Shown here piece by piece: positions 16,993 to 26,076 of a DNA stretch of 64,000 nt. Every line of letters begins with the position of its first letter. Within the stretch, counting starts at the first letter, position 1. The DNA comes from Aeromicrobium sp. Leaf245 (GTDB taxonomy: Bacteria > Actinomycetota > Actinomycetes > Propionibacteriales > Nocardioidaceae). The position numbers were made by a program, and so were the translations under genes. The notes under the pieces are model-generated. The model was given only the letters and a program-made list of their open reading frames with translations. It was not told the DNA's origin and ran no database searches. Where the stretch lies: NCBI RefSeq assembly GCF_942548115.1, contig NZ_OW824151.1, positions 248,001-312,000 on the forward strand, written 5' to 3'.

Positions 16993-17562
16993 ATGCCCCG
17001 TCGCGGAGCGACCCTCGAGCTCGCCACCATCGGTCTGCTGCACGACACGCCCATGCACGGCTACGAGCTGCGCAAGGAGCTCATCAGCCTGCTCGGCTGG
17101 GGCCGCGTGCTGTCCTACGGCACGCTCTACCCCTGTCTGAAGTCGCTGGTGCGGGCCGGTCTCATCGAGGCCGACGACGACCCGGCCGTCGAGGTCCGCG
17201 GCCGCCGCAACCGGATCGTCTACCACCTCACCGCCGCCGGCAAGGAGCACTTCGCCCATGCCATGGAGGACTCCGGGCCCGCCACGTGGGACGACGAGAC
17301 CTTCAGCGTCCGGTTCGCCTTCTTCGCCCGCACCGAGCGTGCCACGCGCATGAGGATCCTCGAGGGCCGGCGCAGCCGACTGCAGGAGCGGCTCGAGAAC
17401 GTGCGCGAGGCCACCCAGCGCGGCCGCGACCGCGCCGACGCCTACACCCGCGAGCTGCAGCGCCACGGCCTGGAGTCCGTCGAGCGCGAGGTCCGCTGGC
17501 TCACCGAGCTCATCGAGCGCGAGCGCGAGCCGCAGGACGAGCCGCCACCTCCTCCCACCTGA
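16993..17562 (+). CDS. PadR family transcriptional regulator
   Basis: 189 residues. The N-terminal winged helix reads [21 protein letters not shown], then the recognition segment [19 protein letters not shown] and the wing [20 protein letters not shown], all classic PadR. The C-terminal half (about 110-185) is a long charged helix that would dimerise as in the PadR-C family. An AGGAGG-containing site lies 6 nt before the ATG. It stands 58 nt upstream of inositol-phosphate synthase, a pair often seen in actinobacteria, so it may control inositol synthesis as well as itself. The effector is unknown. Confidence 0.9.
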   Translation: MPRRGATLELATIGLLHDTPMHGYELRKELISLLGWGRVLSYGTLYPCLKSLVRAGLIEADDDPAVEVRGRRNRIVYHLTAAGKEHFAHAMEDSGPATWDDETFSVRFAFFARTERATRMRILEGRRSRLQERLENVREATQRGRDRADAYTRELQRHGLESVEREVRWLTELIEREREPQDEPPPPPT

Positions 17563-17620
17563 CCCCCTCATCCGCACGACCATCCATCCACCCGTCATCA
17601 CCCGTCACGAAGGAGAACCC

Positions 17621-18727
17621 ATGGGTTCGGCCACCAACCAGATCCGCGTCGCGATCGTCGGCGTCGGCAACTGCGCCACGTCGCTCATCCAGGGCGTCGA
17701 GTACTACAAGGACGCCGATCCGGCGGGCACCGTCCCCGGGCTCATGCACGTCCAGTTCGGCGACTACCACGTCAACGACATCGAGTTCGTCGCCGCGTTC
17801 GACGTCGACGCCAAGAAGGTCGGCTTCGACCTGGCCGACGCCACCACCGCCAGCGAGAACAACACCATCAAGATCGCCGACGTGCCGCCCACCGGCGTCA
17901 CGGTCCAGCGCGGCCACACGCTCGACGGCCTCGGCAAGTACTACCTGCAGACCATCGAGGAGTCCGACGCCCCCGCCGTCGACGTCGTCCAGGTGCTCAA
18001 GGACACGCAGGCCGACGTGCTCGTGTCCTACCTCCCGGTGGGCTCGGAGGAGGCCGACAAGTTCTACGCGCAGTGCGCCATCGACGCCAAGGTCGCGTTC
18101 GTCAACGCCCTGCCCGTCTTCATCGCCTCCGACCCCGAGTGGGCCAAGAAGTTCGAGGACGCCGGCGTCCCGATCATCGGCGACGACATCAAGAGCCAGG
18201 TCGGTGCCACCATCACGCACCGTGTCATGGCCAAGCTGTTCGAGGACCGCGGCGTCTCGCTCGACCGCACCTACCAGCTGAACGTCGGCGGCAACATGGA
18301 CTTCAAGAACATGCTCGAGCGTGAGCGCCTGGAGTCCAAGAAGGTCTCGAAGACCCAGGCCGTCACGTCGAACCTCACCGGCTCGCTCGCCGGTGTGGGC
18401 GCCAACGACCGCAACGTGCACATCGGCCCGTCGGACTACGTGGCGTGGCTCGACGACCGCAAGTGGGCCTACGTGCGCCTCGAGGGTCGTGCGTTCGGCG
18501 ACGTGCCCCTGAACCTGGAGTACAAGCTCGAGGTGTGGGACTCGCCCAACTCGGCCGGCATCATCATCGACGCCATCCGTGCGGCGAAGATCGCCAAGGA
18601 CCGTGGCATCGGCGGCGCCCTGCTGAGCGCTTCGTCGTACCTGATGAAGAGCCCGCCGGAGCAGCGCCCCGACGACCTCGGCCGCTCGAAGCTCGAGGCG
18701 TTCATCCGCGGGGAGGAGGAGCGCTGA
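17621..18727 (+). CDS. ino1: Inositol-3-phosphate synthase
   Basis: 368 residues, the actinobacterial length. It converts glucose 6-phosphate to inositol 3-phosphate with NAD as internal redox cofactor, the first step to phosphatidylinositol and, in actinobacteria, mycothiol. The N-terminal nucleotide-binding loop is [16 protein letters not shown] (about 10-25). Catalytic-domain blocks include [15 protein letters not shown] and [12 protein letters not shown], followed by KTQAVTSNL and [23 protein letters not shown] precedes the ATG. A perfect 18-bp hairpin follows the stop. Confidence 0.96.
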   Translation: MGSATNQIRVAIVGVGNCATSLIQGVEYYKDADPAGTVPGLMHVQFGDYHVNDIEFVAAFDVDAKKVGFDLADATTASENNTIKIADVPPTGVTVQRGHTLDGLGKYYLQTIEESDAPAVDVVQVLKDTQADVLVSYLPVGSEEADKFYAQCAIDAKVAFVNALPVFIASDPEWAKKFEDAGVPIIGDDIKSQVGATITHRVMAKLFEDRGVSLDRTYQLNVGGNMDFKNMLERERLESKKVSKTQAVTSNLTGSLAGVGANDRNVHIGPSDYVAWLDDRKWAYVRLEGRAFGDVPLNLEYKLEVWDSPNSAGIIIDAIRAAKIAKDRGIGGALLSASSYLMKSPPEQRPDDLGRSKLEAFIRGEEER

Positions 18728-18744
18728 GCGCTCCCCCCTGACGA

Positions 18745-18784
18745 CGACGGGGCCCGGACACCTGACGGTGTCCGGGCCCCGTCG
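18745..18784. terminator. Bidirectional terminator between ino1 and the LPXTG gene
   Basis: A perfect 18-bp stem (18745-18762 with 18767-18784) with TGAC loop, 17 nt after the ino1 stop and 18 bp beyond the stop of the convergent gene. Confidence 0.88.
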
Positions 18785-18801
18785 CGTCTACGGGTGGTGC
18801 G

Positions 18802-20202
18802 TCACGCCTGCTCGACGCGGCGACGGCCGAGACCGACCATCGCGACGCCGCCGGCGAGCAGCGCCACGCCGGCGACCACGAACGGTGCCATCGAGTCGGC
18901 ACCCGTGGCCGGCAGCTGCGCCGCGGCCGACACGGGCACGGTCGCCGCGGCCGGCGTGACGCGGTTCGAGGTGTCGCCCCCGTCGGACACGGCCGGGTCG
19001 CTCGGGTCCGTCGGATCGACCGGGTCGGTCGGGTCCGTCGGGTCGGTCGGGTCGACAGGCGCCTCCTCGAGGCCCTCGGGGAACGGGTTGTACCCGAAGA
19101 AGTAGGTCCCGGGGGCGCCGTCGTCGCTGCTGGACGGACGCGCGGTCGAGTAGGAGTCGGCGCCGACGGTGGCCAGCGAGTCCAGTGCCTCGGCCTCCGT
19201 CGGTGCCACGCCGTAGAAGAGGAAGAACTCGACGAAGTCGCCCGCAGCCAGCGAGCCGAAGCCCAGGTCGAAGTGGGCGACCAGGTCGTCGGGACCCCGG
19301 TCGTCGACGTCGCCCTGCTCCGTGCCGAAGTCGCTCCCGAGCACGTTGGCGTCGACGAAGTCCGTGCCGGCACCGACGACCGCCACGTCACGGTCCACCA
19401 CGCTGACGAGCTCGGAGAAGGCCGTCGGCTCGGCGTCCCAGTCCATGACGCGGCGGTAGCGGACGTCGTCGAGCGTGCCGTCGGTCAGGTTCTCGATGCG
19501 CACGCGGATGACGTACACGTTCGGGTCGAGCAGCGAGGGGGTGAAGGCATGGGTCACCCGGAAGGTGGGCGCCTGCGGGTCACCCACGGTGACGACGGAG
19601 GTGGCGGTCGTCGGCGTGACGTCGAAGGACTCCACGGTGAGGTTGCTGCTGCCACCCAGGGCCTTCAGGCTCTGACCGCTGACACCGGTCCCGGCGTCAC
19701 CCACGCCCCATCCCTCGTACGGTCCGCCGGCTCGCAGGCCGTCGTTGCCGGTCGACTCCTGCTGCAGGCCGACGAGCTCCCCGGCCTCGCCGTCGTACAC
19801 GATCAGCGAGCCCTCGTCGTTCACGCCCAGATGGACGGTGCCGTTGCTGATGCACGCGCCGGGGAAGCAGGCGTCGGTGGGATCGGGTGCGGCCAGGGCG
19901 GTCACGGGCCCCTCGGCGCTCCGGCCGACCGAGGCCGGCGCAGGTGCCGCCGCGGGTGCCGAGGCGGAGGCGGGTGCCGCCTCGGGTGCCGAGGCGGAGG
20001 CGGGTGCCGCCTCGGGCGCGGAGGCGGTGGCGGGTTCGGGGGCCGACTCGCTGGCGGGTTCGGGCGCCGGGGCCGACTCGGTCGTGGTGATGGGCTCGGC
20101 GGACTCGTCCGCCAGGGCTGCGCCGGGGGTCACGACGACGCAGAGCATGGCGCCGGCCAGGAGGGCGGCAGCACGCGCAGATGCGCGGGGGAGGTGGGTC
20201 AT
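18802..20202 (-). CDS. LPXTG-anchored surface protein with low-complexity repeats
   Basis: 466 residues. An N-terminal Sec signal ends near AALA/DES. An Ala/Pro/Glu/Ser region (about 35-105) contains 10-residue repeats of the type SAPEAAPASA. The central domain has a beta-rich look (ISNGTVHLGVNDEGSL, VYVIRVRIENLTDGTLDDVRYRRVMDWD). A DPT repeat stretch follows, then LPATG at residues 430-434, a hydrophobic helix and RRR: a complete sortase sorting signal. The protein should be covalently attached to peptidoglycan. No sortase gene is in the window. ATG 20202 is preceded by TAGTCT at 6 nt, so it is probably leaderless. Confidence 0.88.
   Translation of the reverse strand: MTHLPRASARAAALLAGAMLCVVVTPGAALADESAEPITTTESAPAPEPASESAPEPATASAPEAAPASASAPEAAPASASAPAAAPAPASVGRSAEGPVTALAAPDPTDACFPGACISNGTVHLGVNDEGSLIVYDGEAGELVGLQQESTGNDGLRAGGPYEGWGVGDAGTGVSGQSLKALGGSSNLTVESFDVTPTTATSVVTVGDPQAPTFRVTHAFTPSLLDPNVYVIRVRIENLTDGTLDDVRYRRVMDWDAEPTAFSELVSVVDRDVAVVGAGTDFVDANVLGSDFGTEQGDVDDRGPDDLVAHFDLGFGSLAAGDFVEFFLFYGVAPTEAEALDSLATVGADSYSTARPSSSDDGAPGTYFFGYNPFPEGLEEAPVDPTDPTDPTDPVDPTDPSDPAVSDGGDTSNRVTPAAATVPVSAAAQLPATGADSMAPFVVAGVALLAGGVAMVGLGRRRVEQA
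19953..20012 (-). repeat. In-frame 30-bp tandem repeat within the LPXTG gene
   Basis: Two near-identical 30-bp units encode the ten-residue Ser/Ala/Pro/Glu repeat; flanking sequence has degenerate further copies. Such units vary in number by slippage. Confidence 0.75.
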
Positions 20203-20208
20203 GAGCGC

Positions 20209-20214
20209 AGACTA
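20209..20214 (-). promoter_or_regulatory. -10 box TAGTCT of the LPXTG gene
   Basis: On the minus strand TAGTCT ends 6 nt before ATG 20202, leaderless pattern. Confidence 0.6.
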
Positions 20215-20331
20215 GGTCGATCGCTGCGCCCCCATACGTGTTTTGAACTCTTCGTCCAGCTCCGGGGTCCTTCGGCATGGTCCCGCACCACCCTGGATCG
20301 GTCTCGACGCGAGGAAGCACCGAGCTGTCGA

Positions 20332-20337
20332 TAAGGT
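20332..20337 (+). promoter_or_regulatory. -10 box TAAGGT of the PAP2-DAGK gene
   Basis: TAAGGT ends 6 nt before GTG 20344, which supports that codon as a leaderless start. Confidence 0.6.
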
Positions 20338-20343
20338 TCGACC

Positions 20344-21948
20344 GTGTCGATCGACCTGCGCCGCGCCGAGTCCGTGCGTGGTGGCGTGTACGCCGCCGTC
20401 CTCGTCGCGCTCGTGGTGCTCCTCGCGGCACTGGCCACGCTCGTGGTCACCGACGCCTCGCAGGACCTCGACGGCGAGGTCGCGCAGGCCGCCTTCGACA
20501 TCAGCTACTCGCGTCCGTGGCTGGTCGACCTGCTCGAGGTGATCGCGCTCGTGCTGTCGAACGTCGGTGTGGGCATCGCGCTCGCCGTCGTCGCCGCGAT
20601 CGCGTTCGGGCGCCGCGAGTGGCGCATCGGGATCTGGGTCGTGCTGAGCGGTGTGGTGGCCATCGGCGGCAACGCACTCGTCAAGCTCGTCTTCGCGCGA
20701 CCCCGTCCGGCCTGGGAGGACCCGGTCCACGAGATCGGCGGGTACTCGTTCCCGAGCGGCCATGCCGCCGGCGCCGGGGTGCTGTTCACCGTGCTGGCGA
20801 TGCTGACCATCGTGGCCACCGGCCGCGGCTGGAAGCGTCGCATCCTGCTCTCCCTCTGGACCCTGCTCGCACTCGTCACCGCGGCCGACCGGGTGCTGCT
20901 CGGGGTGCACTACCTCACCGACGTCACGGCGGGTCTCGCCTTCGGCGCCCTGGTGGCCGTGGCCCTCTGGCTGGTCGTCGCCACCGACGCCAGCCGCCTG
21001 CCCTCGGAGCTCGCCGTGCTCACCGGGACCGGACGCAAGCGTGCCGCCGTCGTGCTGAACCCGTCGAAGGTCGCCGACGTCGAGGAGTTCAAGACGCGCG
21101 TGCGACTCGTGGCGGACCAGAACGAGTGGAACGAGCCGCTGTGGTTCGAGACCACCGTGGAGGATCCCGGCTACGGGCAGGCGCAGGCGGCGCTCGAGGC
21201 CGACGTGGACCTGATCGTCGCCGCCGGTGGCGACGGAACCGTCCGCGCGGTGTGCGAGGAGGCGGCCCGCACGGGCGTGGCGGTGGCGATCATCCCGCAC
21301 GGCACCGGCAACCTGCTGGCCCGCAACCTCGGCGTGCCGCTCAACCCGCGCGACGCGCTCGAGGTCGCCTTCGGCGGCCAGGACAAGGCCATCGACCTGG
21401 CCCGGTTCACCACCGACGCCGGTGTCGACACCAGCTTCCTGGTCATGGCCGGCCTCGGCATGGACGCCATGATCATGACCGGCGTCAACGACGAGCTCAA
21501 GAAGAAGGTCGGCTGGGCCGCGTACTTCGTCTCCGGCGTCAAGGCGCTGCGCTTCCCGGGCATGAAGGTCACCATCACCGTCGACGACGCTGAGCCCCGG
21601 ACCTTCCGTGCCCGCACCGTGGTCATCGGCAACGTCGGCTTCCTGCAGGCCGGTCTGCCCCTGCTGCCGGACGCCCAGGTCGACGACGGTGAGCTCGACG
21701 TCGTGGTCATCGCACCGCGTCGGCTGTTCGGCTGGGTCTCGATCGCCCTGCGCGTGATCGCCCGCCGCAAGCGCACCAACGACCGCCTCGACCGCTTCAC
21801 CGGCCGACGTGTGCACGTGAAGGCCTCGGGCCCCACCCCCATGCAGCTCGACGGCGACCCCGTCGACGAGGGCACCGAGATCACCGCGGAGGTCCGTCCC
21901 GGTGTGCTCCTCGTCCGCGTCCCGGTCGTCCCCACCACCAAGGCGTAG
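20344..21948 (+). CDS. Fusion of PAP2 phosphatase and diacylglycerol/lipid kinase domains
   Basis: 534 residues with two enzymes in one chain. The N-terminal PAP2 membrane phosphatase (about 1-215) has KLVFARPRP, PSGH and RVLLGVHYLTDV, the three PAP2 motifs, amid several transmembrane helices. The C-terminal DAGK catalytic domain (about 235-530) has AAGGDGTVRAV and PHGTGNLLARNLGVP, followed by LQAGLPLLPDAQVDDGELDVVV and the lid-like QLDGDPVDEG. One half removes a phosphate from a lipid and the other phosphorylates a lipid alcohol, so the protein could cycle or exchange lipid phosphates. The true substrates are unknown. It is a monocistronic, leaderless GTG gene. Confidence 0.9.
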   Translation: MSIDLRRAESVRGGVYAAVLVALVVLLAALATLVVTDASQDLDGEVAQAAFDISYSRPWLVDLLEVIALVLSNVGVGIALAVVAAIAFGRREWRIGIWVVLSGVVAIGGNALVKLVFARPRPAWEDPVHEIGGYSFPSGHAAGAGVLFTVLAMLTIVATGRGWKRRILLSLWTLLALVTAADRVLLGVHYLTDVTAGLAFGALVAVALWLVVATDASRLPSELAVLTGTGRKRAAVVLNPSKVADVEEFKTRVRLVADQNEWNEPLWFETTVEDPGYGQAQAALEADVDLIVAAGGDGTVRAVCEEAARTGVAVAIIPHGTGNLLARNLGVPLNPRDALEVAFGGQDKAIDLARFTTDAGVDTSFLVMAGLGMDAMIMTGVNDELKKKVGWAAYFVSGVKALRFPGMKVTITVDDAEPRTFRARTVVIGNVGFLQAGLPLLPDAQVDDGELDVVVIAPRRLFGWVSIALRVIARRKRTNDRLDRFTGRRVHVKASGPTPMQLDGDPVDEGTEITAEVRPGVLLVRVPVVPTTKA

Positions 21949-21964
21949 CCCCCGGCCGAGGGGG

Positions 21965-23020
21965 TCAGGCGTCGACGGCGTCGAGCTCGGCGCGCAGGGC
22001 GGCCGTGACCGACTCGGGCGCGAAGGACGCGTCCACGGCGGCCCTCGCCAGGTCGACGACGCCCGCGCGGTCGAGGCCGAGCAGGTCGGCGGCCACCGCG
22101 TACTCGCGCGACAAGGTGGTGCCGAACATGGGCGGGTCGTCGCTGTTGATCGTCACCGGGACCCCGGCGGCCACCAACGTGGGCAGCGGGTGCTCGGCGA
22201 GCGACGGGACGGAACGGGTGCACACGTTCGACGTGGGGCACACCTCGAGCACGATCCCGCGCTCGGCGAGCAGCGCCATGAGCTCGGGGTCCTGCGCCGC
22301 CGCGATGCCGTGGCCGATGCGCTCGGCCCCGAGGTGCTCGATCGCGTCGCGGATCGTCTGCGGGCCGGTGGACTCACCCGCGTGCGGGACGCTGCGCAGC
22401 CCCGCGGCGCGGGCGGCGTCGAAGTGCCGTGCGAACTGCGGCCGCGGGACGCCGACCTCGGGGCCGCCCAGGCCGAAGCCCACCAGCGCGTCGGGCCGCA
22501 GCCGCAGCGCGACGTCGAGCGTCACGTCGGCCGCCTCCACCCCGGACTCGCCGGGGACGTCGAAGATCCAGCGCAGCACCAGGCCGGTCTCGGCCTCCAC
22601 CCGACGGCGGGCGTCCTCGACGGCCTCGAGGTAGGCCTCGGCGGGGATGCCGCGCACGATGGACGTGTACGGCGTGAGCGTCAGCTCGGCGTACCGCACG
22701 TTCTGCGCCGCGAGATCGGTGCCCACCTGGTGGGTGAGGGTCCAGAGGTCGTCGGGCGTGCGCAGCAGGTCCACGACCGACAGGTAGACCTCGATGAAGT
22801 GCGCGAAGTCGGTGAACCGGAAGTAGTCGGCGAGCGCGGTGGGGTTGGTCGGCACGGGCGTGCTGCCCTCGTGGCGCTGGGCCAGCGTGGAGACCGCCTC
22901 GATCGATGCCGACCCGACGTGGTGCACGTGCAGCTCGACCTTCGGGAGCTGCTGGAGGAACGCGATGTCGACCGAACCGGTGTGGGCGGCTCCGGCGTCG
23001 TCGGCGCTCCGTCCGCTCAT
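21965..23020 (-). CDS. add: Adenosine deaminase
   Basis: 351 residues. Metal and catalytic motifs: ELHVH (first HxH zinc ligands, about 29-33), SVPHAGES (His-Ala-Gly-Glu), ERIGHGIA and INSDDPPMF (Asp-Asp). These match the adenosine/AMP deaminase superfamily, which hydrolyses adenosine to inosine and ammonia. The start at 23020 sits in an ATGA overlap with the stop of the upstream gene, which fixes it; longer versions would read through that gene in another frame. It is the second gene of a two-gene operon. Confidence 0.92.
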   Translation of the reverse strand: MSGRSADDAGAAHTGSVDIAFLQQLPKVELHVHHVGSASIEAVSTLAQRHEGSTPVPTNPTALADYFRFTDFAHFIEVYLSVVDLLRTPDDLWTLTHQVGTDLAAQNVRYAELTLTPYTSIVRGIPAEAYLEAVEDARRRVEAETGLVLRWIFDVPGESGVEAADVTLDVALRLRPDALVGFGLGGPEVGVPRPQFARHFDAARAAGLRSVPHAGESTGPQTIRDAIEHLGAERIGHGIAAAQDPELMALLAERGIVLEVCPTSNVCTRSVPSLAEHPLPTLVAAGVPVTINSDDPPMFGTTLSREYAVAADLLGLDRAGVVDLARAAVDASFAPESVTAALRAELDAVDA

Positions 23021-23445
23021 GGGACGTCGGTCGCTTCGGGCACCACCGAGAGGTGGGGCTGGGCCGCCTGCTGCTGGCGCTCGACCACGCTGCCGCGGTC
23101 GGCGAAGTCGACCTCGAGCGTGAGCACGTTCTCGTCGTCGAGGTCGAACGTGACCCGACGGGCCGTGGCCGTGAGGTTGCCGGCCTTGCCCTCCTCGAGC
23201 CACTCGGTGCTGCCGTCGTCGGAGACCAGGCCCACCCGGGCCTGCTCGCCGCGCTGCCCCCGGAAGACGACCGGGCCGGGGCCGCTGTCGCGGATCACCA
23301 GGGCGCCGCGGCTGACCCGCCGGTCGTCGGTCTCGACGGTGGGGGTCTCCTCACCACCGAAACGCCCGAACGACCACTTCTGGTCGACGAGCACGACGTC
23401 CTCGCCCGACCTGCCGTCACTGACCTCGTACCTCACGATCAACAC
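23017..23445 (-). CDS. Conserved hypothetical protein, possibly FHA-like beta sandwich
   Basis: 142 residues, no signal or membrane segment. The order SFGRFGG...DDRRVSRGALVIRDSG resembles the GR...S(x)xH-type core of FHA phosphopeptide-binding domains, but the usual SRxH becomes SRGA and NG is absent, so this is weak. The C-terminal tail is Gln/Ala/Pro-rich. It starts at GTG 23445 with TAGACT 7 nt upstream (leaderless). It is translationally coupled to adenosine deaminase. Confidence 0.7.
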   Translation of the reverse strand: MLIVRYEVSDGRSGEDVVLVDQKWSFGRFGGEETPTVETDDRRVSRGALVIRDSGPGPVVFRGQRGEQARVGLVSDDGSTEWLEEGKAGNLTATARRVTFDLDDENVLTLEVDFADRGSVVERQQQAAQPHLSVVPEATDVP

Positions 23446-23452
23446 GTCCGTC

Positions 23453-23458
23453 AGTCTA
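23453..23458 (-). promoter_or_regulatory. -10 box TAGACT of the hypothetical-add operon
   Basis: On the minus strand the box ends 7 nt before GTG 23445, leaderless pattern. Confidence 0.6.
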
Positions 23459-23523
23459 GGCAGGTGCCCGCAGGCGCGACCGGACGGTGCACCCGCCCGG
23501 CGCGCGACCCGTCCGGCACCGCC

Positions 23524-26076
23524 TCAGGCGCCGGGGACGATCGCCGTGATGACGGTGCCGTCGGAGCGGCGCGTGCCGGCCGGGTTCGGCGGCTCACCCT
23601 CGAGCCGCGGCCCCTGGCCCGCGAGGGCGACCGTGACCGGCTCGCCCGGGCCCACGACGACCTCGGTGCCGCGCACGTCGAACGCGAGGTGGCCGTCGCC
23701 GTCCTCCACCGTGAGGTCGAGCTCGTCGGGGCGCACCGTCACGCGCACCCGGGTGCCGCGCAGCGTGACCCGGTAGGTGAGCGACTCCCAGTCGTCGGGC
23801 AGGCGCGGATCGATGCACCACTGGCCGGCGCCGAGGTCGCGGAACCCGCCGAACCCGGCGGCCACGGCGCTCCACACGCCACCGGTCGACGCCACGTGGA
23901 CGCCGTCGGACGTGTTGCCGTGCCGGTCGGCCAGGTCGACGAAGAGCGCCGACAGGAAGTAGCGGTACGCCAGGTCGTGGTACCCGACCTCGGCCGCGAT
24001 GATCGACTGCACGACGGCCGACAACGTCGAGTCGCCCGTGGTGATCGGGTCGTAGTACTCGAAGTCGGCGCGCTTCTGCTCGGGCGTGAAGTCCTCGCCC
24101 TGCAGGAACAGCGCCAGCACGACGTCGGCCTGCTTGAGCACCTGGAACCGGTAGATGACCAGCGGGTGGTAGTGCAGCAGCAGGGGGCGGCTGTCGAGCG
24201 GCGTGTGGTCGAGGTCCCACATCTCGCGCTCGAGGAAGTGCGAGTCCTGCGGGTGGATGCCGAGGTGCTCGTCGAACGGGATGCTCATGCCACGCGCGGC
24301 ACGTCCCCACTCCTCGACCTCCTCCTCGGTGAGCGAGAGCCGCTCGGCCGCGGCCTCGTAGGCGGCGGGGTTGGCGTGCTGGAGGGTGCGGACCGCCTCG
24401 GCCGCCCGGCGCAGGTTGAAGCGCGCCATGACGTTCGTGTACAGGTTGTCGTTCACGACCGTCGTGTACTCGTCGGGACCGGTGACGCTGTGGATGTGGA
24501 AGGTCCCGCCCTCCTCGCTGCGCCAGAAGCCGAGGTCGGCCCACAGCCGGGCCGTCTCGACGAAGATGTCGATGCCCTGGCGGTCGAGGAACTCGGTGTC
24601 GCCCGTGGCGCCGATGTACTGGCTCAGCGCGTACGCGATGTCGGCGTCGATGTGGTACTGCGCGGTGCCGGCCGCGTAGTACGCCGACGCCTCCTCACCG
24701 TTGATGGTCCGCCACGGGAACAGGGCGCCCTTCTGGGCGAGCTGGTCGGCGCGACGGCGGGCCGCGTCGAGCAGCGAGTAGCGGAACCGCAGCGCGTTGC
24801 GGGCCGCGCTCGGGGTCGTGTACGTCAGGAACGGCATGACGTAGACCTCGGTGTCCCAGAAGTAGTGGCCGCCGTAGCCCGAGCCGGTGACCCCCTTCGC
24901 GGGGATGCCCTGGCCCTCGGCCCGCGCCGACGCCTGCACGATCGAGAACAGGTTCCAGCGGATGGCCTGCTGGATCTCCGGCTGGCCCGGGACCTCCACG
25001 TCGGCGCGCTGCCAGAACGCGGTCAGCCAGTCGCGCTGGTCGCTCGTCTGCTGCTCCACGCCCTGCTCGCGCACCCGGTCGAGAGTGCGTCGGCAGCGGT
25101 CGAGCAGCTCGCGCGAGGGCACCCCGCGCGACGTGTGGTACGCCACCGTCTTGGTGAGCCGGATGGGCACGCCGGGCTCGGCGGCGATCCGGAACGTCGT
25201 CTTCGCGAGGTCGTCGCCGGTGACCACGCGGCTCGTGACCATGTTCTCGGTCTGCAGGTCGTGGTCGGCCATCACGGCGAGCGTCATGCCGCTCTCGGCG
25301 CACCGGTACCCCAGCGCCACGCGTCCGGTGTCGGGCTCGCCGAGCTGCTCGTGGGGCTCGAGCACACGGCGCTGGAGCCGCTCGGCCTTGCGGGGGTCGT
25401 TGCCCTCGCCGACCTTGCCCTCGCCCATCGCGCTGGCGCGCACGTGGTACTCGTCCTCGCCGTCCTGGCGGTTGAGGATCTGCGACGAGATGGCCACCGG
25501 CGCGGAGTCGTCGAGCAGCGTGACCTCGAAGGTCATGATCGCGAGGTGCTTCTGCGCCAGGCTGACCATGCGGGTGGACTCGATCCGGACCCGCTTGCCC
25601 GACGGGGTCCGCCACAGCAGGCTCCGCCGGAGCACGCCCTCGCGCAGGTCGAGGCTGCGCTCATAGCCGAGCAGGTCGGCCACCGAGAGCAGCAGCGGCT
25701 CGTCGTCGACGTAGAGCCGGATGATCTTGGCGTCGGGGGCGTTGACGATCGTCTGGCCGACCCGGGCGAACCCGAACGCCTCCTCGGCGTGCTGGATCGG
25801 CCACGTCTCGTGGAAGCCGTTCACGAACGTGCCGTGCGTGTGGGAGTCGCGACCCTCCTCCACGTTGCCGCGCAGGCCGAGGTAGCCGTTGCCGACGGCG
25901 AACACGGTCTCGGTGAGGCCCAGGTCGCTGCTGTCGTAGCGGACCTCGGTGAGCTTCCACGGGTCCACGGGGAAGCGCGAGCGGTCGAGGAAGTCGCGCA
26001 CCGGCGGCGCCTCGTGCGAGGGGCCGAAGCCGCGGTCCTCGTCGGTGCCGGGCGCGGGCTGGTCGAGCGGCGACAT
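23524..26076 (-). CDS. GH65 family disaccharide phosphorylase (trehalose/maltose/kojibiose type)
   Basis: 850 residues. The N-terminal beta-sandwich is followed by the (alpha/alpha)6 barrel and C-terminal sheets. VFAVGNGYLGLRGN, GSGYGGHYFWDTEVY and HSVTGPDEYTTVVNDN, followed by LKQADVVLALFLQGE, are GH65 landmarks; the general-acid Glu is in GPDEY (about residue 535). By family it cleaves an alpha-linked glucose disaccharide with phosphate, giving beta-glucose 1-phosphate and glucose. The exact disaccharide cannot be read from sequence. It is coupled by ATGA overlap to a beta-phosphoglucomutase, the same pairing as Rv3400/Rv3401 of Mycobacterium tuberculosis. Beside the trehalose genes, trehalose or maltose is the likely substrate. 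Confidence 0.9.
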   Translation of the reverse strand: MSPLDQPAPGTDEDRGFGPSHEAPPVRDFLDRSRFPVDPWKLTEVRYDSSDLGLTETVFAVGNGYLGLRGNVEEGRDSHTHGTFVNGFHETWPIQHAEEAFGFARVGQTIVNAPDAKIIRLYVDDEPLLLSVADLLGYERSLDLREGVLRRSLLWRTPSGKRVRIESTRMVSLAQKHLAIMTFEVTLLDDSAPVAISSQILNRQDGEDEYHVRASAMGEGKVGEGNDPRKAERLQRRVLEPHEQLGEPDTGRVALGYRCAESGMTLAVMADHDLQTENMVTSRVVTGDDLAKTTFRIAAEPGVPIRLTKTVAYHTSRGVPSRELLDRCRRTLDRVREQGVEQQTSDQRDWLTAFWQRADVEVPGQPEIQQAIRWNLFSIVQASARAEGQGIPAKGVTGSGYGGHYFWDTEVYVMPFLTYTTPSAARNALRFRYSLLDAARRRADQLAQKGALFPWRTINGEEASAYYAAGTAQYHIDADIAYALSQYIGATGDTEFLDRQGIDIFVETARLWADLGFWRSEEGGTFHIHSVTGPDEYTTVVNDNLYTNVMARFNLRRAAEAVRTLQHANPAAYEAAAERLSLTEEEVEEWGRAARGMSIPFDEHLGIHPQDSHFLEREMWDLDHTPLDSRPLLLHYHPLVIYRFQVLKQADVVLALFLQGEDFTPEQKRADFEYYDPITTGDSTLSAVVQSIIAAEVGYHDLAYRYFLSALFVDLADRHGNTSDGVHVASTGGVWSAVAAGFGGFRDLGAGQWCIDPRLPDDWESLTYRVTLRGTRVRVTVRPDELDLTVEDGDGHLAFDVRGTEVVVGPGEPVTVALAGQGPRLEGEPPNPAGTRRSDGTVITAIVPGA

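Noticed and set aside
23017-23445. FHA phosphopeptide-binding protein
   Set aside because: The SRxH and N residues of FHA domains are not conserved, so the assignment stays hypothetical.
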